Of a stretch of 64,000 bases of DNA, positions 18,049 through 27,587 are shown piece by piece. The translations under genes were made by a program, and so were the position numbers. The notes beneath the pieces are model-generated. The model was not told the DNA's origin. It saw nothing but the letters and a program-made list of their open reading frames with translations, and did not search any database. Numbering within the stretch: the first letter of the stretch is position 1; each line of letters opens with the position of its first letter. The stretch covers positions 22,070 through 86,069 of the forward strand of contig NZ_LYMI01000014.1 of assembly GCF_001660815.1 (NCBI RefSeq), given 5' to 3'. The DNA comes from Xanthomonas nasturtii (GTDB taxonomy: Bacteria; Pseudomonadota; Gammaproteobacteria; Xanthomonadales; Xanthomonadaceae).

Positions 18049-18801
18049 ATGTCTGTTTTGCCGTTCCTGATCATCGAAACCGGGCACCCCGTGCCGGAGA
18101 TGAAGCGCTACGGCCGTTTTCCGCACTGGATCCGGGTGGCGGCCGGGCTGGCCGAGCAGGAAACCGTGGCCATCGACGTCGCCAATGGCGACCCTCTGCC
18201 GGACCCCGCCGGCTTTGCCGGCGCCATTGTCAGTGGCTCGGCCGCGTTCGTCACCGACCGCGCCGACTGGAGCGAACGCAGTGCCGAATGGCTGCGTACC
18301 GCCGCCCATCAGGGCATGCCGCTGCTGGGCATCTGCTACGGGCACCAGTTGCTGGCGCACGCGCTCGGCGGTGAGGTCGACTACAACCCGGCCGGGCGCG
18401 AATCGGGCACCGTCGCGCTGGAACTGCACCCGCCGGCCGAGCAAGACCCTTTGTTTGCAGGCCTTCCGGCGCAGTTTCCGGCCCATGCCACGCATCTGCA
18501 GACGGTGGTGCGCGCACCGGACGGCGCCGTCGTGCTGGCGCATTCGCAGCAGGACCGCTGCCACGCATTCCGTTGGGGCCGGGCCACCTGGGGCGTGCAG
18601 TTCCACCCCGAATTTGCCACCCACCACATGCGCGGCTATGTCCGTGCGCGTGCCGAATGCATCGCCCGCCATGGCCGTTGCGCCCGCACGGTCGCCCGCG
18701 AGGTCACCGCCGCACCGGTCGCCCGCAAGCTGCTGCGCCGGTTCGTGCACCACGCACGCGGCATGCAAACAGTGCACGCTCATTCCGCCGCGCACACATA
18801 A
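18049..18801 (+). CDS. Class I glutamine amidotransferase
   Basis: 250 residues from the ATG at 18049 (MSVLPFLIIETG); the frame extends upstream without family similarity. The nucleophile elbow GICYGHQLLAHALGG gives the catalytic Cys, and QFHPEFATHHM supplies the His and Glu of the triad, as in GMP synthase-like amidotransferases. The family takes ammonia from glutamine, and stand-alone members often act on unknown acceptors or hydrolyse gamma-glutamyl bonds. There is no synthase partner alongside. A membrane protein gene follows after 59 bases in the same direction and may be cotranscribed. Confidence 0.88.
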   Translation: MSVLPFLIIETGHPVPEMKRYGRFPHWIRVAAGLAEQETVAIDVANGDPLPDPAGFAGAIVSGSAAFVTDRADWSERSAEWLRTAAHQGMPLLGICYGHQLLAHALGGEVDYNPAGRESGTVALELHPPAEQDPLFAGLPAQFPAHATHLQTVVRAPDGAVVLAHSQQDRCHAFRWGRATWGVQFHPEFATHHMRGYVRARAECIARHGRCARTVAREVTAAPVARKLLRRFVHHARGMQTVHAHSAAHT

Positions 18802-18860
18802 AAGCAGCGATAATCGCGGTACGCCGGATGGTCCGGCGCGCGTATCGATTCGGAATGGGA

Positions 18861-19760
18861 ATGAGCGAAATTCGCAAGGTGCCGGCATCTGCCGGCGCAG
18901 AATGGCTGTTGACCGGTTTCTCGCTGTTGAAGCGGGCGCCGCTGGCGCTTGGCTCGCTGGGGGTGATCTGGAGCGTGGCCGCCTCGCTGGTGGTGTCGCT
19001 GTCGCTGCTGGTCCCGCTGCTGGGCTCGGCACTGCAGTTCCTGCTGGTGCTGGCCGGCCCGTTATTCATGGGCGGCATGTTGTGGGCGATTCGCGAGGTC
19101 GACGAAGGCCGCATCGCCAAACCATCGCATCTGCTGCACGGCCTGCAGGATGGCCGCGCGCCGCATCTGCTGGTATCGCTGCTGCCGCAGCTGATTGCCG
19201 GCCTGCTGCTGGGCGTGCTGCTGCTGGCGATGATCGGTGCCAGCGGGCTGCAGCAGCTGGCGGAGGTGATGAACAAGATCAACCAGATCAGCCAGTCCGG
19301 TGCGCAGCCGGACCCGGTGCAGATCGAGCAACTGGCCGCCAGCCTGCCGGCCGGGCGCATCCTGCTGTGGCTGCTGCTGACCATCGCCACCTTTGCGGCG
19401 ATGACGCTGGCGCTGTTCGTGATGCCGCCGCAGGTGATGTTCGACCGCAGCACCGGCGGCCACGCGCTGCGCGAAAGCCTGCGCGCCAGTCTGCATAACC
19501 TGCCGGCGATGCTGGTGTTCTTCGTGCTCGCCTTCATCGCCATCTTTGCGATCTATTTTGCGGTGATGATCGTCGCCCTGATCGTCGGCCTGGTCGCCGG
19601 CCAGACCGTGGCGATGTGGCTGGCCCAGCTGCTGCTGATGGCGGTGCTGATGCCGGTGTTCGCCGGCTCGGTCTACGCCGCCTGGAAGCAGATGTTCAGC
19701 CACGAAGGCGCCGTCGCTCAGCCCACTCCGCCCTCGCGCCCGGATGTGTTTGCGGCTTGA
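18861..19760 (+). CDS. BPSS1780-like multispan membrane protein
   Basis: About 299 residues from the ATG at 18861 (MSEIRKVPAS); an ATG six bases earlier is also possible. Six or so hydrophobic segments fill the protein, beginning with GWxLLKRAPLALGSLGVIW-like sequence typical of the BPSS1780 family of unknown function. The loop after the fourth segment carries VMPPQVMFDRSTGGHALRESL, and the end is a short cytoplasmic tail. It is probably an inner membrane protein; no activity can be assigned. A strong intrinsic terminator lies 27 bases after the stop. Confidence 0.75.
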   Translation: MSEIRKVPASAGAEWLLTGFSLLKRAPLALGSLGVIWSVAASLVVSLSLLVPLLGSALQFLLVLAGPLFMGGMLWAIREVDEGRIAKPSHLLHGLQDGRAPHLLVSLLPQLIAGLLLGVLLLAMIGASGLQQLAEVMNKINQISQSGAQPDPVQIEQLAASLPAGRILLWLLLTIATFAAMTLALFVMPPQVMFDRSTGGHALRESLRASLHNLPAMLVFFVLAFIAIFAIYFAVMIVALIVGLVAGQTVAMWLAQLLLMAVLMPVFAGSVYAAWKQMFSHEGAVAQPTPPSRPDVFAA

Positions 19761-19787
19761 GCCAGGCTGGCATTGCCGATCCCTGAT

Positions 19788-19817
19788 AAAAAAGCCGCTC
19801 GAATGAGCGGCTTTTTT
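19788..19817. terminator. Bidirectional intrinsic terminator between convergent genes
   Basis: AAAAAAGCCGCTC-gaat-GAGCGGCTTTTTT is a perfect hairpin with a GC stem and T-runs on both strands. It serves the membrane protein gene on the plus strand and tatC on the minus strand. Confidence 0.95.
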
Positions 19818-19908
19818 GTTTTTCCAGGGTGAATGGTGGAGCCCTGCCGACGCCAGATTCTCGTGTTTAGGGCATCGGCCACGGCATCAAGAACATCACC
19901 TCTATCCC

Positions 19909-20664
19909 TCAGCCAGCAGCGTTGGACGCAGTATCCTTCGGCCCCACAGCCCGCGAGGCGATGATGCCCAGCTCGTAGAGCAGGCACATCGGGATGGCCA
20001 GCATCAGCTGCGAGACCACGTCCGGTGGGGTGAGCACGGCGGCCAGGATGAAGATGCCGACGATGGCGTAGCCGCGGCCTTCGCTGAGCTGTTTCGGCGT
20101 GACCCAGCCCAGCAGCACCAGGATCACCAGCGCCACCGGCAATTCGAAACTCGCGCCGAAGGCGAAGAAGATCGCCAACACGAAATCCAGGTAGGAATTG
20201 GCGTCCGGGGTAATGGCGATCACGTCCGGCTTGAACGTGGTCAGGAAGTGGAACACCGCCGGCAACACCAGGAAATACGCGAACGCGCAGCCGATGTAGA
20301 ACAGCGCCACCGCCGAGGCCAGCAGTGGGAATGCCAGTTTCTTTTCGCGCTGATACAAACCCGGCGCCACGAATGCCCAGGCCTGGTACAGCAGCCACGG
20401 CACGCTGAAAAACACCGCTACGAAAAAGGTCAGCTTGAGCGGGGCGAAGAACGCGCCGGCCGGGTTCATCGCGATCATCGTCTGCCCCAGCGGCAGCTGC
20501 GAGACCAGCGGCGCGGCCAGCCACGAATAGATCGCCCGCGAGAACGGCAGCAAGGCCAGCAACACCACGCCCAGGCCGATCAGCGCGCGGACCAGGCGGG
20601 CGCGTAATTCGATCAGATGCTCGATCAGACTGCTTTCGGCCTGTGCGTCGTCGAACAGGCTCAC
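19909..20664 (-). CDS. tatC: Sec-independent protein translocase TatC
   Basis: 251 residues, six transmembrane segments, inner membrane. Starts with GTG at 20664 that overlaps the tatB stop as GTGA. Family landmarks are LIEHLIELRARLVRAL at the N-terminus, which binds the twin-arginine signal, and the conserved FAFGASFELPVALV in the third to fourth segments. TatC with TatB forms the receptor for folded Tat substrates, and TatA then builds the pore. Last gene of tatABC, ending before the bidirectional terminator. Confidence 0.97.
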   Translation of the reverse strand: MSLFDDAQAESSLIEHLIELRARLVRALIGLGVVLLALLPFSRAIYSWLAAPLVSQLPLGQTMIAMNPAGAFFAPLKLTFFVAVFFSVPWLLYQAWAFVAPGLYQREKKLAFPLLASAVALFYIGCAFAYFLVLPAVFHFLTTFKPDVIAITPDANSYLDFVLAIFFAFGASFELPVALVILVLLGWVTPKQLSEGRGYAIVGIFILAAVLTPPDVVSQLMLAIPMCLLYELGIIASRAVGPKDTASNAAG

Positions 20665-21272
20665 GGCTGTTTCTCCTGGATCTTGGTAGGCGCAGCAGGT
20701 GTGCCCACATCGACTGGCGCGACGCCTGCCGACGCAGGCGCGCTGGTGAGATGCGCGGCATGCGGCGCCGGCACTCGCGTGTCGTGGGGAGCCGGGACCG
20801 GGGTTTGATGCGGCGCAGGCGCAATGGGTTGAGCCTGCGCAATCACCGGCGCGGTGTGTGCAGTTCCTGCCGCATCCGTTGCGCCTGCTGCCGTATCGAT
20901 AGCAGGACTGGAAGATAAGTCTGCATGCGCCAGTTCCAGCGGCGTTGCCACCGGCGTGGCGCTGCTGCGGATATCGATATCGCGGCCGACATCGTCGTGC
21001 AGCGCGCGGGCGCCCTGCTCCAGGTGCTGCTGCTTGTTGCGCAACTGGTCTTCGGCCTCGCGCAGCGAGGTCTGCACGTCCTGCAGGCTGCGCTTGAGCT
21101 CTTCGGCTTCCAGCTCACGCTCCAGTTCCTGCTTGACCGAATCCCATTGCATGCGCGCGCGGCGCACCCACAATCCGGCAAACCGGGCCGCCTTGGGCAG
21201 ACGCTCGGGACCGAGCACCACCAGGGCGACGACCGCAATGAGCGTCAGTTCGCCAACACCTATGTCAAACAC
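20661..21272 (-). CDS. tatB: Sec-independent protein translocase TatB
   Basis: 203 residues: an N-terminal membrane helix (MFDIGVGELTLIAVVALVVL), the hinge GPERLPK, an amphipathic helix and a coiled coil to about residue 100. It ends in a Pro/Ala-rich tail with repeated APAPH-like segments that is longer than in E. coli TatB (171). TatB holds the twin-arginine precursor together with TatC. Fifteen bases separate it from tatA. Confidence 0.96.
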   Translation of the reverse strand: MFDIGVGELTLIAVVALVVLGPERLPKAARFAGLWVRRARMQWDSVKQELERELEAEELKRSLQDVQTSLREAEDQLRNKQQHLEQGARALHDDVGRDIDIRSSATPVATPLELAHADLSSSPAIDTAAGATDAAGTAHTAPVIAQAQPIAPAPHQTPVPAPHDTRVPAPHAAHLTSAPASAGVAPVDVGTPAAPTKIQEKQP

Positions 21273-21287
21273 CGACGCCGCTCCGGA

Positions 21288-21515
21288 TCAGCGCGCGTCG
21301 CGGTCGCGTTCGGCTTGCGCCTCACGCGCCTGCTCGGCCGTGCGTGCGTCGTCGCCAAGCTTTGCGGCCGGCTTGTCGTCGTCGTGCATGCCTTTCTTGA
21401 ATTCCTTGACCGCGCTGCCGAGATCCTTGGCACCGCTGGTGAGCCGCTTGGTACCGAACACCAGCAACACGATCACCAGCACGATCAGCCAGTGCCAAAT
21501 GCTGAAACCGCCCAT
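21288..21515 (-). CDS. tatA: Sec-independent protein translocase TatA
   Basis: 75 residues: one N-terminal membrane helix ([20 protein letters not shown]), the FGTKRL hinge, an amphipathic helix and a charged tail ending in DRDAR repeats. TatA oligomerises to form the transport channel for folded proteins. First of tatABC. The SYLF gene ends 72 bases upstream on the same strand, so read-through from that promoter is possible. Confidence 0.97.
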   Translation of the reverse strand: MGGFSIWHWLIVLVIVLLVFGTKRLTSGAKDLGSAVKEFKKGMHDDDKPAAKLGDDARTAEQAREAQAERDRDAR

Positions 21516-21587
21516 GATCTGCTCGCTTGCTGAAAAGAAGGAAGACGCAGGATACCCCAGCGCACCGCGCAGGGGGATGACAGCGGT

Positions 21588-22496
21588 TTAGCGGTTGCCG
21601 TCCAGCGATTCGGTGCGAATTTCGCCATCGGAGACCGGCTGGAATCCCTGTTGCGGCGGCGGCGTGGTGCTGGGCTGCATCGGTACCGTGCTGGCCTCGC
21701 TGGCCGGCGGCGGGGCCGATTGCGCTGCCGGGGCGGCGCTAGCCGCGCGCGCCGGCGGCGGCGGCGGGGTCTCGCCGCTGTCGCTGTCGCCATCGCTGGT
21801 GCGATTGGCGCGCGCGATGTAGGTGACTTCTTCCAGCCTGTCGCGGAAGGCGATCACATCGGTGGACGGGCGCTCGTTGGTGCGGCCTTCGAAGATCATG
21901 CGCGGGGTGGCGCCGCTGCCGTAGGCGTTGAGGTCGGCGGCATCGTCGATCTGCAGCACCGCGCCATCCAGCGCCACGCCGGCGAACAGGCCGCGGGCAC
22001 GCGACCACGACCAGATTTCTGCCTTGAGCTGGCCATCGGTGGCGGCCGCGGCGTTGCGGCCCACCGGGCCTGCGGCCACGCCGGCATCGGCGCCGAGGGT
22101 GAACTTGCCGTTGACGATGTTGTCCAGGCTGCGGTCGTTGCGGAACACCAGCACCACGTCAGACGACTGCACGCCGGCCTGGAAGCCGATGCTGCCGCCG
22201 GTGAGCTTGACGAACACCGGCTGCGACCAGCTGCCGTCGGCGTTCTTCATCGACATCACACCGTGCCCGCGGCGGCCGCCGATCACCAGGCCGGCCTTGA
22301 GCGTGTCGGGGATGACCACGATGGCGCGCGCCTCGTCGAGCAGCTTGTCCGGGATGGACTGCTCGGGGATCTTCATGATCTCGTTGAGCACCCGCACCGC
22401 ATTACGTGCGCGCTGGTCTTCTTCCGGGCCGGCGACGGCGTGGCCGGCGGCGAAGGTCAGCGACAACAACAGGGCCAGGCGCGACAAACGAGGCAT
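21588..22496 (-). CDS. SYLF-domain (YSC84-like) lipid-binding protein, exported
   Basis: 302 residues from the ATG at 22496, chosen because it opens a signal peptide (MPRLSRLALLLSLTFAAG, cut near AVA-GP); a longer frame upstream overlaps hemH on the other strand. Residues about 30-215 form a SYLF/Ysc84 domain with IPDTLKAGLVIGGRRGHGV and GVQSSDVVLVFRN. Eukaryotic relatives bind phosphoinositides; bacterial ones are exported and of unclear role. The tail is Pro/Ala-rich. Divergent from hemH across 162 bases. Confidence 0.87.
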   Translation of the reverse strand: MPRLSRLALLLSLTFAAGHAVAGPEEDQRARNAVRVLNEIMKIPEQSIPDKLLDEARAIVVIPDTLKAGLVIGGRRGHGVMSMKNADGSWSQPVFVKLTGGSIGFQAGVQSSDVVLVFRNDRSLDNIVNGKFTLGADAGVAAGPVGRNAAAATDGQLKAEIWSWSRARGLFAGVALDGAVLQIDDAADLNAYGSGATPRMIFEGRTNERPSTDVIAFRDRLEEVTYIARANRTSDGDSDSGETPPPPPARAASAAPAAQSAPPPASEASTVPMQPSTTPPPQQGFQPVSDGEIRTESLDGNR

Positions 22497-22658
22497 GACA
22501 AGCTCCAAGGGATATTCCGTCAAAGATAGCAATGCCGCGACGGTAGTGCTGGCGCAATGAATCGGTGGTGAGCGCAAACCGGGTAGAAGGCGCGACCGAT
22601 CGTCGCCATTGGTGCAGTGTTCTCGGCAGTTCTGCCCGGCTCTGCCAGAATGGCACGC

Positions 22659-23615
22659 ATGAACACCACTCCTGATACCGCCCTGCTGGTCGTCAACCTC
22701 GGCACCCCCGAATCGCCGACCGCCCCGGCCGTGCGCCGCTACCTGGCCGAGTTTCTCAGCGACCGCCGCGTGGTCGCGATTCCGCCACTGTTCTGGAAGC
22801 CGCTGCTGTACGGGGTGATCCTGCCGATCCGCGGGCCCAAATCGGCCGAAAAATACGCCAAGGTGTGGCTGCCGGACGGTTCGCCGCTGGCGGTGTACAC
22901 GCGCCGCCTGGCCGAAGGCCTGAAAACGGTGATGCCCGATTGGCATGTGGAATGGGCCATGCGCTACGGCGAGCCGGCGTTGCGCAAGACGCTGGATGGG
23001 CTGCGCGCGCGCGGCATCAAGCGCATCGTGGTGTTGCCGCTGTACCCGCAGTACTCCACCACCACCACCGCCTCGATCCAGGACGTGGTGGATGCCTGGC
23101 GCCCGAGCGCGCCGGAGATTGCGGTGGAGGTCATCCAGGACTACTGCGAAGACGCCGGTTGGGTGGCGGCGATCGCCGACTCCATCCGCGCGCATTGGCA
23201 GGTGCATGGGCGCAGCGAGAAGCTGATGTTCTCCTTCCATGGCCTGCCGCAGCGCGTGGCCAATGCCGGCGACCCGTATCCGCAGCAGTGCGAGCGCAGT
23301 GCGCAGGCGATTGTGGCGGCACTGGGCCTGGGCGCGGACGAATGGCAGATGGGCTACCAGTCGCGCTTCGGCGCCGAACGCTGGTTGCAACCCTACGCCG
23401 AACCGACCTTATGGGCATTGGCCGAAGGCGGCGTGCGCAGTTTCGATCTGGTGTGCCCCGGCTTTGCCACCGACTGCCTGGAAACGCTGGAAGAAGTGGC
23501 GCTGGGTTTTGCCGAAACGCTGGCCGAACGTGGCGCCACGCTCAGCTATATCCCCTGCCTCAACGCCAGCGATGCGCATGCCCAGGCACTGGCGGCCGTG
23601 GCGCGTCGCGCGTGA
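22659..23615 (+). CDS. hemH: Ferrochelatase
   Basis: 318 residues from the ATG at 22659 ([20 protein letters not shown]); another ATG nine bases earlier is possible. It inserts ferrous iron into protoporphyrin IX, the last step of protoheme synthesis. Visible motifs are LVVNLGTP at the N-terminus, [14 protein letters not shown], the active-site His in FSFHGLPQR and the acidic DCLETLEE near the C-terminus. The stop overlaps the GTG of the downstream hydrolase as GTGA. Confidence 0.97.
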   Translation: MNTTPDTALLVVNLGTPESPTAPAVRRYLAEFLSDRRVVAIPPLFWKPLLYGVILPIRGPKSAEKYAKVWLPDGSPLAVYTRRLAEGLKTVMPDWHVEWAMRYGEPALRKTLDGLRARGIKRIVVLPLYPQYSTTTTASIQDVVDAWRPSAPEIAVEVIQDYCEDAGWVAAIADSIRAHWQVHGRSEKLMFSFHGLPQRVANAGDPYPQQCERSAQAIVAALGLGADEWQMGYQSRFGAERWLQPYAEPTLWALAEGGVRSFDLVCPGFATDCLETLEEVALGFAETLAERGATLSYIPCLNASDAHAQALAAVARRA

Positions 23616-24478
23616 GGTTGGAGCCGTTTGCGTGCGAGCTGGCCATTGGCCGGGTTACCGGACTGCGCAACCCGGATCACGGCGCGCGCCGGGTGCTGGC
23701 CCTGCATGGCTGGCTCGATAACGCCGCCAGCTTCGTACCGCTGAGCGCGCATCTGCACGCGCAGGAGCTGGATCTGGTGTTGCTGGATCTGCCCGGCCAT
23801 GGCCACAGTGCGTGGCTGCCGGTGGGCGCCGAGTACACGCTCAGCAGCGCGATCCACAACCTGTTGCAGGTGGCCGATGCGTTGGGCTGGGACCGCTTCA
23901 CGTTGTTGGGCCATTCGCTCGGTGGCGGCGTCGCCAGCCTGATGGCCGCCGCCGCGCCGGAACGCATCGAGGCGCTGGTGGTCATCGAGGCGCTGGGCGC
24001 CCTGGCCGAGCCGGTGGAGAGCATGGCCGAACGCTTGCGCGATTCGGTACGTTCCACGCGCACCCTGCCGCAGCGGCCGCTGCGGGTGTTCGCCTCGATG
24101 GAGGCACCGGTGCGCGCACGCATGATGGCCAACCAGCTCACCGAACCGGCCGCACGGCTGTTGGTGGAACGCGGCCTGCGCGTGGTGGAAGGCGGCTATA
24201 GCTGGTGCACCGACCCACGCCTGACCCTGCCCACCGCCATCCGGATGACCGAGGCGCAGATCGACGCGGTGCTGGCTTCCATCGTGTGCCCAACCCAGGC
24301 GATCTTCGCCACGCCGGCGCAACCGTATTTCTCCGATACGCTGCGCGACCACCGCGTGGCGATGGTGCTCGACGCGCGCCTGGCGCTGCTGCCGGGCACG
24401 CACCATGTGCACATGGAAACGCCGCAAGCGGTGGCGGCGGTGATCAATGGGTTCTTGCAGGCGTTGCCGAACGCGTGA
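23612..24478 (+). CDS. Alpha/beta fold hydrolase
   Basis: 288 residues from a GTG at 23612 overlapping the hemH stop. The frame extends far upstream through hemH, but similarity begins here ([12 protein letters not shown]). The oxyanion stretch [11 protein letters not shown], the nucleophile elbow [10 protein letters not shown] (Ser) and the late His in PGTHHVHME mark an alpha/beta hydrolase. It lacks a signal peptide and is cytosolic. The substrate is unknown; coupling to hemH is positional and does not by itself imply a role in heme metabolism. Confidence 0.88.
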   Translation: MRLEPFACELAIGRVTGLRNPDHGARRVLALHGWLDNAASFVPLSAHLHAQELDLVLLDLPGHGHSAWLPVGAEYTLSSAIHNLLQVADALGWDRFTLLGHSLGGGVASLMAAAAPERIEALVVIEALGALAEPVESMAERLRDSVRSTRTLPQRPLRVFASMEAPVRARMMANQLTEPAARLLVERGLRVVEGGYSWCTDPRLTLPTAIRMTEAQIDAVLASIVCPTQAIFATPAQPYFSDTLRDHRVAMVLDARLALLPGTHHVHMETPQAVAAVINGFLQALPNA

Positions 24479-24522
24479 TGCACGCATGCACAGCATGCAC
24501 AGCATGCAGGTGAACTAGACCA

Positions 24523-24810
24523 ATGGCAGATGCAGCCCGTGTCGTCATCGCACTTGAATCGTTCGATTCGTGGCATGCGCCGTGGGCATTTATCGCAGCG
24601 GTGCGCGCGGCTCCACACCTGGACGCGGATGATCGCGCCCTGTTGGAACAGGTATGGGCGGCTGCGTGTGACGCAGATCACTGGATGTCGGCTTGCACGC
24701 CGGATGCGGGCGTTGCGGCCGCTGAAAGCGCCTTAGCAAACGGTTTTACCTGGTTGTCACCGTTGGCCTGCCGACAACTTGCCAGGGCTGCGTCGTACGA
24801 GTGGCGCTAG
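24523..24810 (+). CDS. Small hypothetical protein
   Basis: 95 residues from the ATG at 24523, with AGGTG about ten bases upstream. The composition is mostly helical, with clustered acidic and tryptophan residues (ALESFDSWHAPW, LDADDRALLEQVWAAACDADHW). No signal peptide, membrane segment or recognisable domain. It follows the hydrolase by 44 bases and a short AGCATGCAC triplication, so it may be the end of that transcript. Confidence 0.5.
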   Translation: MADAARVVIALESFDSWHAPWAFIAAVRAAPHLDADDRALLEQVWAAACDADHWMSACTPDAGVAAAESALANGFTWLSPLACRQLARAASYEWR

Positions 24811-24930
24811 CCGTTCCGTCGCCGCGCGTCTGGCCGCCGCGGAATTACCGCGTCAATTACCACTGCCGCAATCAAGCGCGTGCCACTGCTGAATAGACGC
24901 CTCACCGAAACGGCTCACGCTACGGGTGCG

Positions 24931-25716
24931 TCACTCGGCGTGCAGCAACCGCCGCAGCTGCGCCTTGAGCTGGCGGCCGTGTTCGTGGAAGTAGCTGCGC
25001 TCGTCGCGCCAGGTGGGGAAGCGCTGTTCCACTTCGGCCCAAAAAGCGGCCGAGTGGTTGGCCTGCAGCAGGTGGCAGAGCTCGTGCACCAGCACGTACT
25101 CGAAGGCGGAGGAGCGGCCGAGCACCAGTGCCAGATCCAATGCCATCGAGCCATCCGGGGCGAGCGAGCCCCACTGCGAGGACATCACCTTCAAACGCAG
25201 CAGTGCCGGTGCGCGCGGCAGGCCGGGCAGGTAGGTGGGCAACCAGCGGCCGACATCGGCGCGGGCTTGCGCTTCATAGAATTCCTTCAGGGTGCGGCGT
25301 AGACCGGCATCGCCCAGGCGGGTGGGCACATAAAACTGCGCGCCGTCATCGGTGATGTCGATGCGTGCGTAGCGCCCTTCGTGCCAGCTCAGCGGCAGCA
25401 GTGCACCGCGCAACGGCAGCAGCCCCGGCACGCCGCGTACGAGCGCAGGAAAGGCATCGACCTGTTGATAGCGGGACAACTGCGTGCTCAGCCACTCCAG
25501 GTGCGCATGCAGAAAGCGTTCGCCGGAGATCAGGCTTGCGCGCAGCGGCAAGGTCAACCGCGCGCCGCGTTCGTCGACGCTGAGTTTGATGCGTCGCGCA
25601 CGCGGGTCGCGCACGCGCAGGACGTCGATGTCGCGGCCTTCCAGTTGCACGCGCACGCAGTCGCGTTCGACAACCTGCGAGGGCGGCGCAATCAGGCGGC
25701 GGACGGGCTTGAACAT
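24931..25716 (-). CDS. YgjP-like (DUF45) metallopeptidase-family protein
   Basis: About 261 residues from the ATG at 25716; a GTG six bases upstream is also open. The zinc motif HELCHLLQANHS (HExxH) sits near residue 210, followed by FWAEVEQRFPTWR and a C-terminal LKAQLRRLLHAE. Upstream sequence RIKLSVDERGARLTLP is typical of the YgjP/SprT-like family of cytosolic predicted metalloproteases. Physiological substrate unknown. Stands alone, with the repeat-rich intergenic region on its upstream side. Confidence 0.88.
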   Translation of the reverse strand: MFKPVRRLIAPPSQVVERDCVRVQLEGRDIDVLRVRDPRARRIKLSVDERGARLTLPLRASLISGERFLHAHLEWLSTQLSRYQQVDAFPALVRGVPGLLPLRGALLPLSWHEGRYARIDITDDGAQFYVPTRLGDAGLRRTLKEFYEAQARADVGRWLPTYLPGLPRAPALLRLKVMSSQWGSLAPDGSMALDLALVLGRSSAFEYVLVHELCHLLQANHSAAFWAEVEQRFPTWRDERSYFHEHGRQLKAQLRRLLHAE

Positions 25717-25938
25717 GCGCACAGGATAGCGCTGCGATGTGTCAGGTGGTGCGACGGCGCATGTGATGCATTCGATGTTGGCGCGAATTAGAGCGACTCA
25801 CCAAACGGCCACGCCCACTGGCAGATGGGCGCAGCCGAATTGGGTGGATCTGCGGCCTGGCTGCGTGGCACTGCCTTCCACCGCACGACACCCCGCGAGT
25901 ACATCCTTCACGAAGGTAGCCGACGAACGTCCCTGTGC

Positions 25939-26557
25939 GGTGTCCTCGCCGCTTGCGGGAGCGTTGGCGGCACGGATGCAGTCAACGAGCCGTCATGGAC
26001 GGGTTTTACGGCGTGTCCCGCGAGCGGTAAGGGCCGCGCACTCGACGTCTTTGCGCTTGCTGCAGGGCCCTTTCCCGCCCACCATCGCAGGACACGCCGT
26101 GAATCCGTCCATGGAGGCTCTGGCGCGGCATCCATGCCGCTCAAGGTCCCGCGACGGTGAGCGGGCAAGGACCAGTCGAGTTGGTTGGTGCGTACAGTTT
26201 TAAAAAACGTGGCCCGCAAACTGTCTGATGCTGTGATTTCATTCTTCAATGAAGTCATCAGCAAATCGTCTGGTGCGTTGATTTAGTTCTTCAAATGAAG
26301 CCACCAGCCAACTGTCTGGTGCGGTGTCCTCGCCGATTGCGGGACCGTTGGCGGCATGGATGCTGCCATCGAGCCGCCATGGACGGGTTAACGGCGTGTC
26401 CCGCGAGCGGTGAGGGCACCGCGCACTCGACGTCTTTGCGTTTGCTGCGAGGCCCTTGCCGATTGCGGGACCGTTGGCGGCGTGGATGCTGCCATCGAGC
26501 CGCCATGGACGGTTCACGGTGTGTCCCGTAAGTGATGAAGGCATCTCGCCCTCGACT
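25939..26557. repeat. Family of intergenic repeat elements, three direct and one inverted
   Basis: Direct copies at 25939-26080, 26323-26460 and 26459-26557 (the last shortened and diverged) share GCGGGA.CGTTGGCGGC, CATGGACGG, GGCGTGTCCCGCGAGCGGT and CACTCGACGTCTTTGCG. An opposite-facing, partial copy occupies about 26076-26165. They look like non-autonomous interspersed elements of the Xanthomonas type; no transposase is visible. Confidence 0.8.
26218..26324. repeat. Short tandem repeat of about 46 bases, two and a third copies
   Basis: Units begin near 26218, 26263 and 26310 with AA.(C)TGTCTG.TGC and carry TTCTTCAA.TGAAG..A.CAGC. Units one and two differ at several bases and the third is cut off where an intergenic element starts. 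Confidence 0.7.
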
Positions 26558-26618
26558 CACCGCTTTTAACTCGCGTATTCAATCCCGGATGACAATGCCG
26601 CCACAGGTCGAAACCTGG

Positions 26619-27524
26619 TTACTCCGCCTTGCTGAGCTTCAGCGCGGTTTCCAGCAACAGGAACAGCCGGCGGATTTCGGCGCTCATCAGCGTAAAGCGT
26701 GCGTCGAGTTCGGCGCGGGCGCCGTCGTCTTCGCTGTGTTCGAGCTGGTCCAGGGCGCCGTCGAGGAACTTGAGCTTGCGGATCACCAGGTCGTCCCCGA
26801 GCACGAAGGAGAGGTTGTCGTCCAGCACCAGCGCCAGCTTGGTGACCTGCTTGCCGGCTTCCAGGTGCTTGTCGATCTCGTCGCCGCGCAGTTCCTGGTG
26901 CTGGCACTTGACCACCGCGCCGCCTTCGATGGGGTCCTTCATCTCGCACTCTTCGCCCAGGCTCAGGCCTTCGGGCAAGGGCTCGCCGGCGATCCAGCCG
27001 GTGAGGATGGCGCGCGGGGCGACTTCGGCATTGAGCGGCAGCGCCGGGAAGCTGCCGAGCGCGCCGCGGATCTCGCTCATCACGTTCTCGCCGCTCTTGC
27101 GGCTGGAGCTGTTGACCGCGATGTAACCGTGCTGCAGATCCAGGATGGCGTCGGTGCGCGAACTCTTGACGAAGGCGCGCGGCAGCAGCTCATGAATCAG
27201 GTCGTCCTTGAGGCGCTTGCGGGCCTTGCCACCGGGGCGGCGGCCCTCTTTTTCTTCGATCTCGGCGACCTTGCGCTCGAGCAGATCGTTGACCACCGCG
27301 CCGGGCAGGATCTTGTCCTCGCCACCGACGGTGAGCCACAGGAAATCTTCCAGGCGGTGCGAGAGCACGTCCTGCTCGTCGCGGCCGAATGGCGAAATGA
27401 AACCGCGCGAACTCATTTCCAGCGGGCCGACCGGCTTGAGCTGCACGGGCGGCAACAAGGTGTCGATCTGCGAAAAATCCAGGGTGGTTGGAAAGCGGAA
27501 CAGGGTGAGATTGCGAAAGAACAT
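26619..27524 (-). CDS. rdgC: Recombination-associated protein RdgC
   Basis: 301 residues, the usual length of RdgC. It starts MFFRNLTLFRFP and shows the family blocks GFISPFGRDEQDVLSH, LAVGGEDKILPGAVVN-like sequence and ILTGWIAGEPLPEGLSLG. RdgC is a nucleoid-associated ring dimer that binds double-stranded DNA and limits RecA-driven recombination. It lies 63 bases downstream of ttcA on the same strand and is probably cotranscribed. Confidence 0.97.
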   Translation of the reverse strand: MFFRNLTLFRFPTTLDFSQIDTLLPPVQLKPVGPLEMSSRGFISPFGRDEQDVLSHRLEDFLWLTVGGEDKILPGAVVNDLLERKVAEIEEKEGRRPGGKARKRLKDDLIHELLPRAFVKSSRTDAILDLQHGYIAVNSSSRKSGENVMSEIRGALGSFPALPLNAEVAPRAILTGWIAGEPLPEGLSLGEECEMKDPIEGGAVVKCQHQELRGDEIDKHLEAGKQVTKLALVLDDNLSFVLGDDLVIRKLKFLDGALDQLEHSEDDGARAELDARFTLMSAEIRRLFLLLETALKLSKAE

Positions 27525-27587
27525 GCGTTGGACCGAATGAAGAAAAACGTGGAGGGTGGAAGACTGCCGGCAGCCGGATCGGCCGCG

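Larger units (their letters stand above)
25717..26618. other. Repeat-filled intergenic region upstream of the YgjP-like gene
   Basis: About 900 bases with no convincing gene; the short frames seen here are translations of repeats. It contains three direct and one inverted copy of a long intergenic element, plus a short tandem repeat, each listed separately. Confidence 0.7.

Noticed and set aside
25908..26560. Small proteins encoded in the repeat region
   Set aside because: The short frames repeat each other because they translate copies of the same intergenic element, and none has a plausible ribosome binding site.
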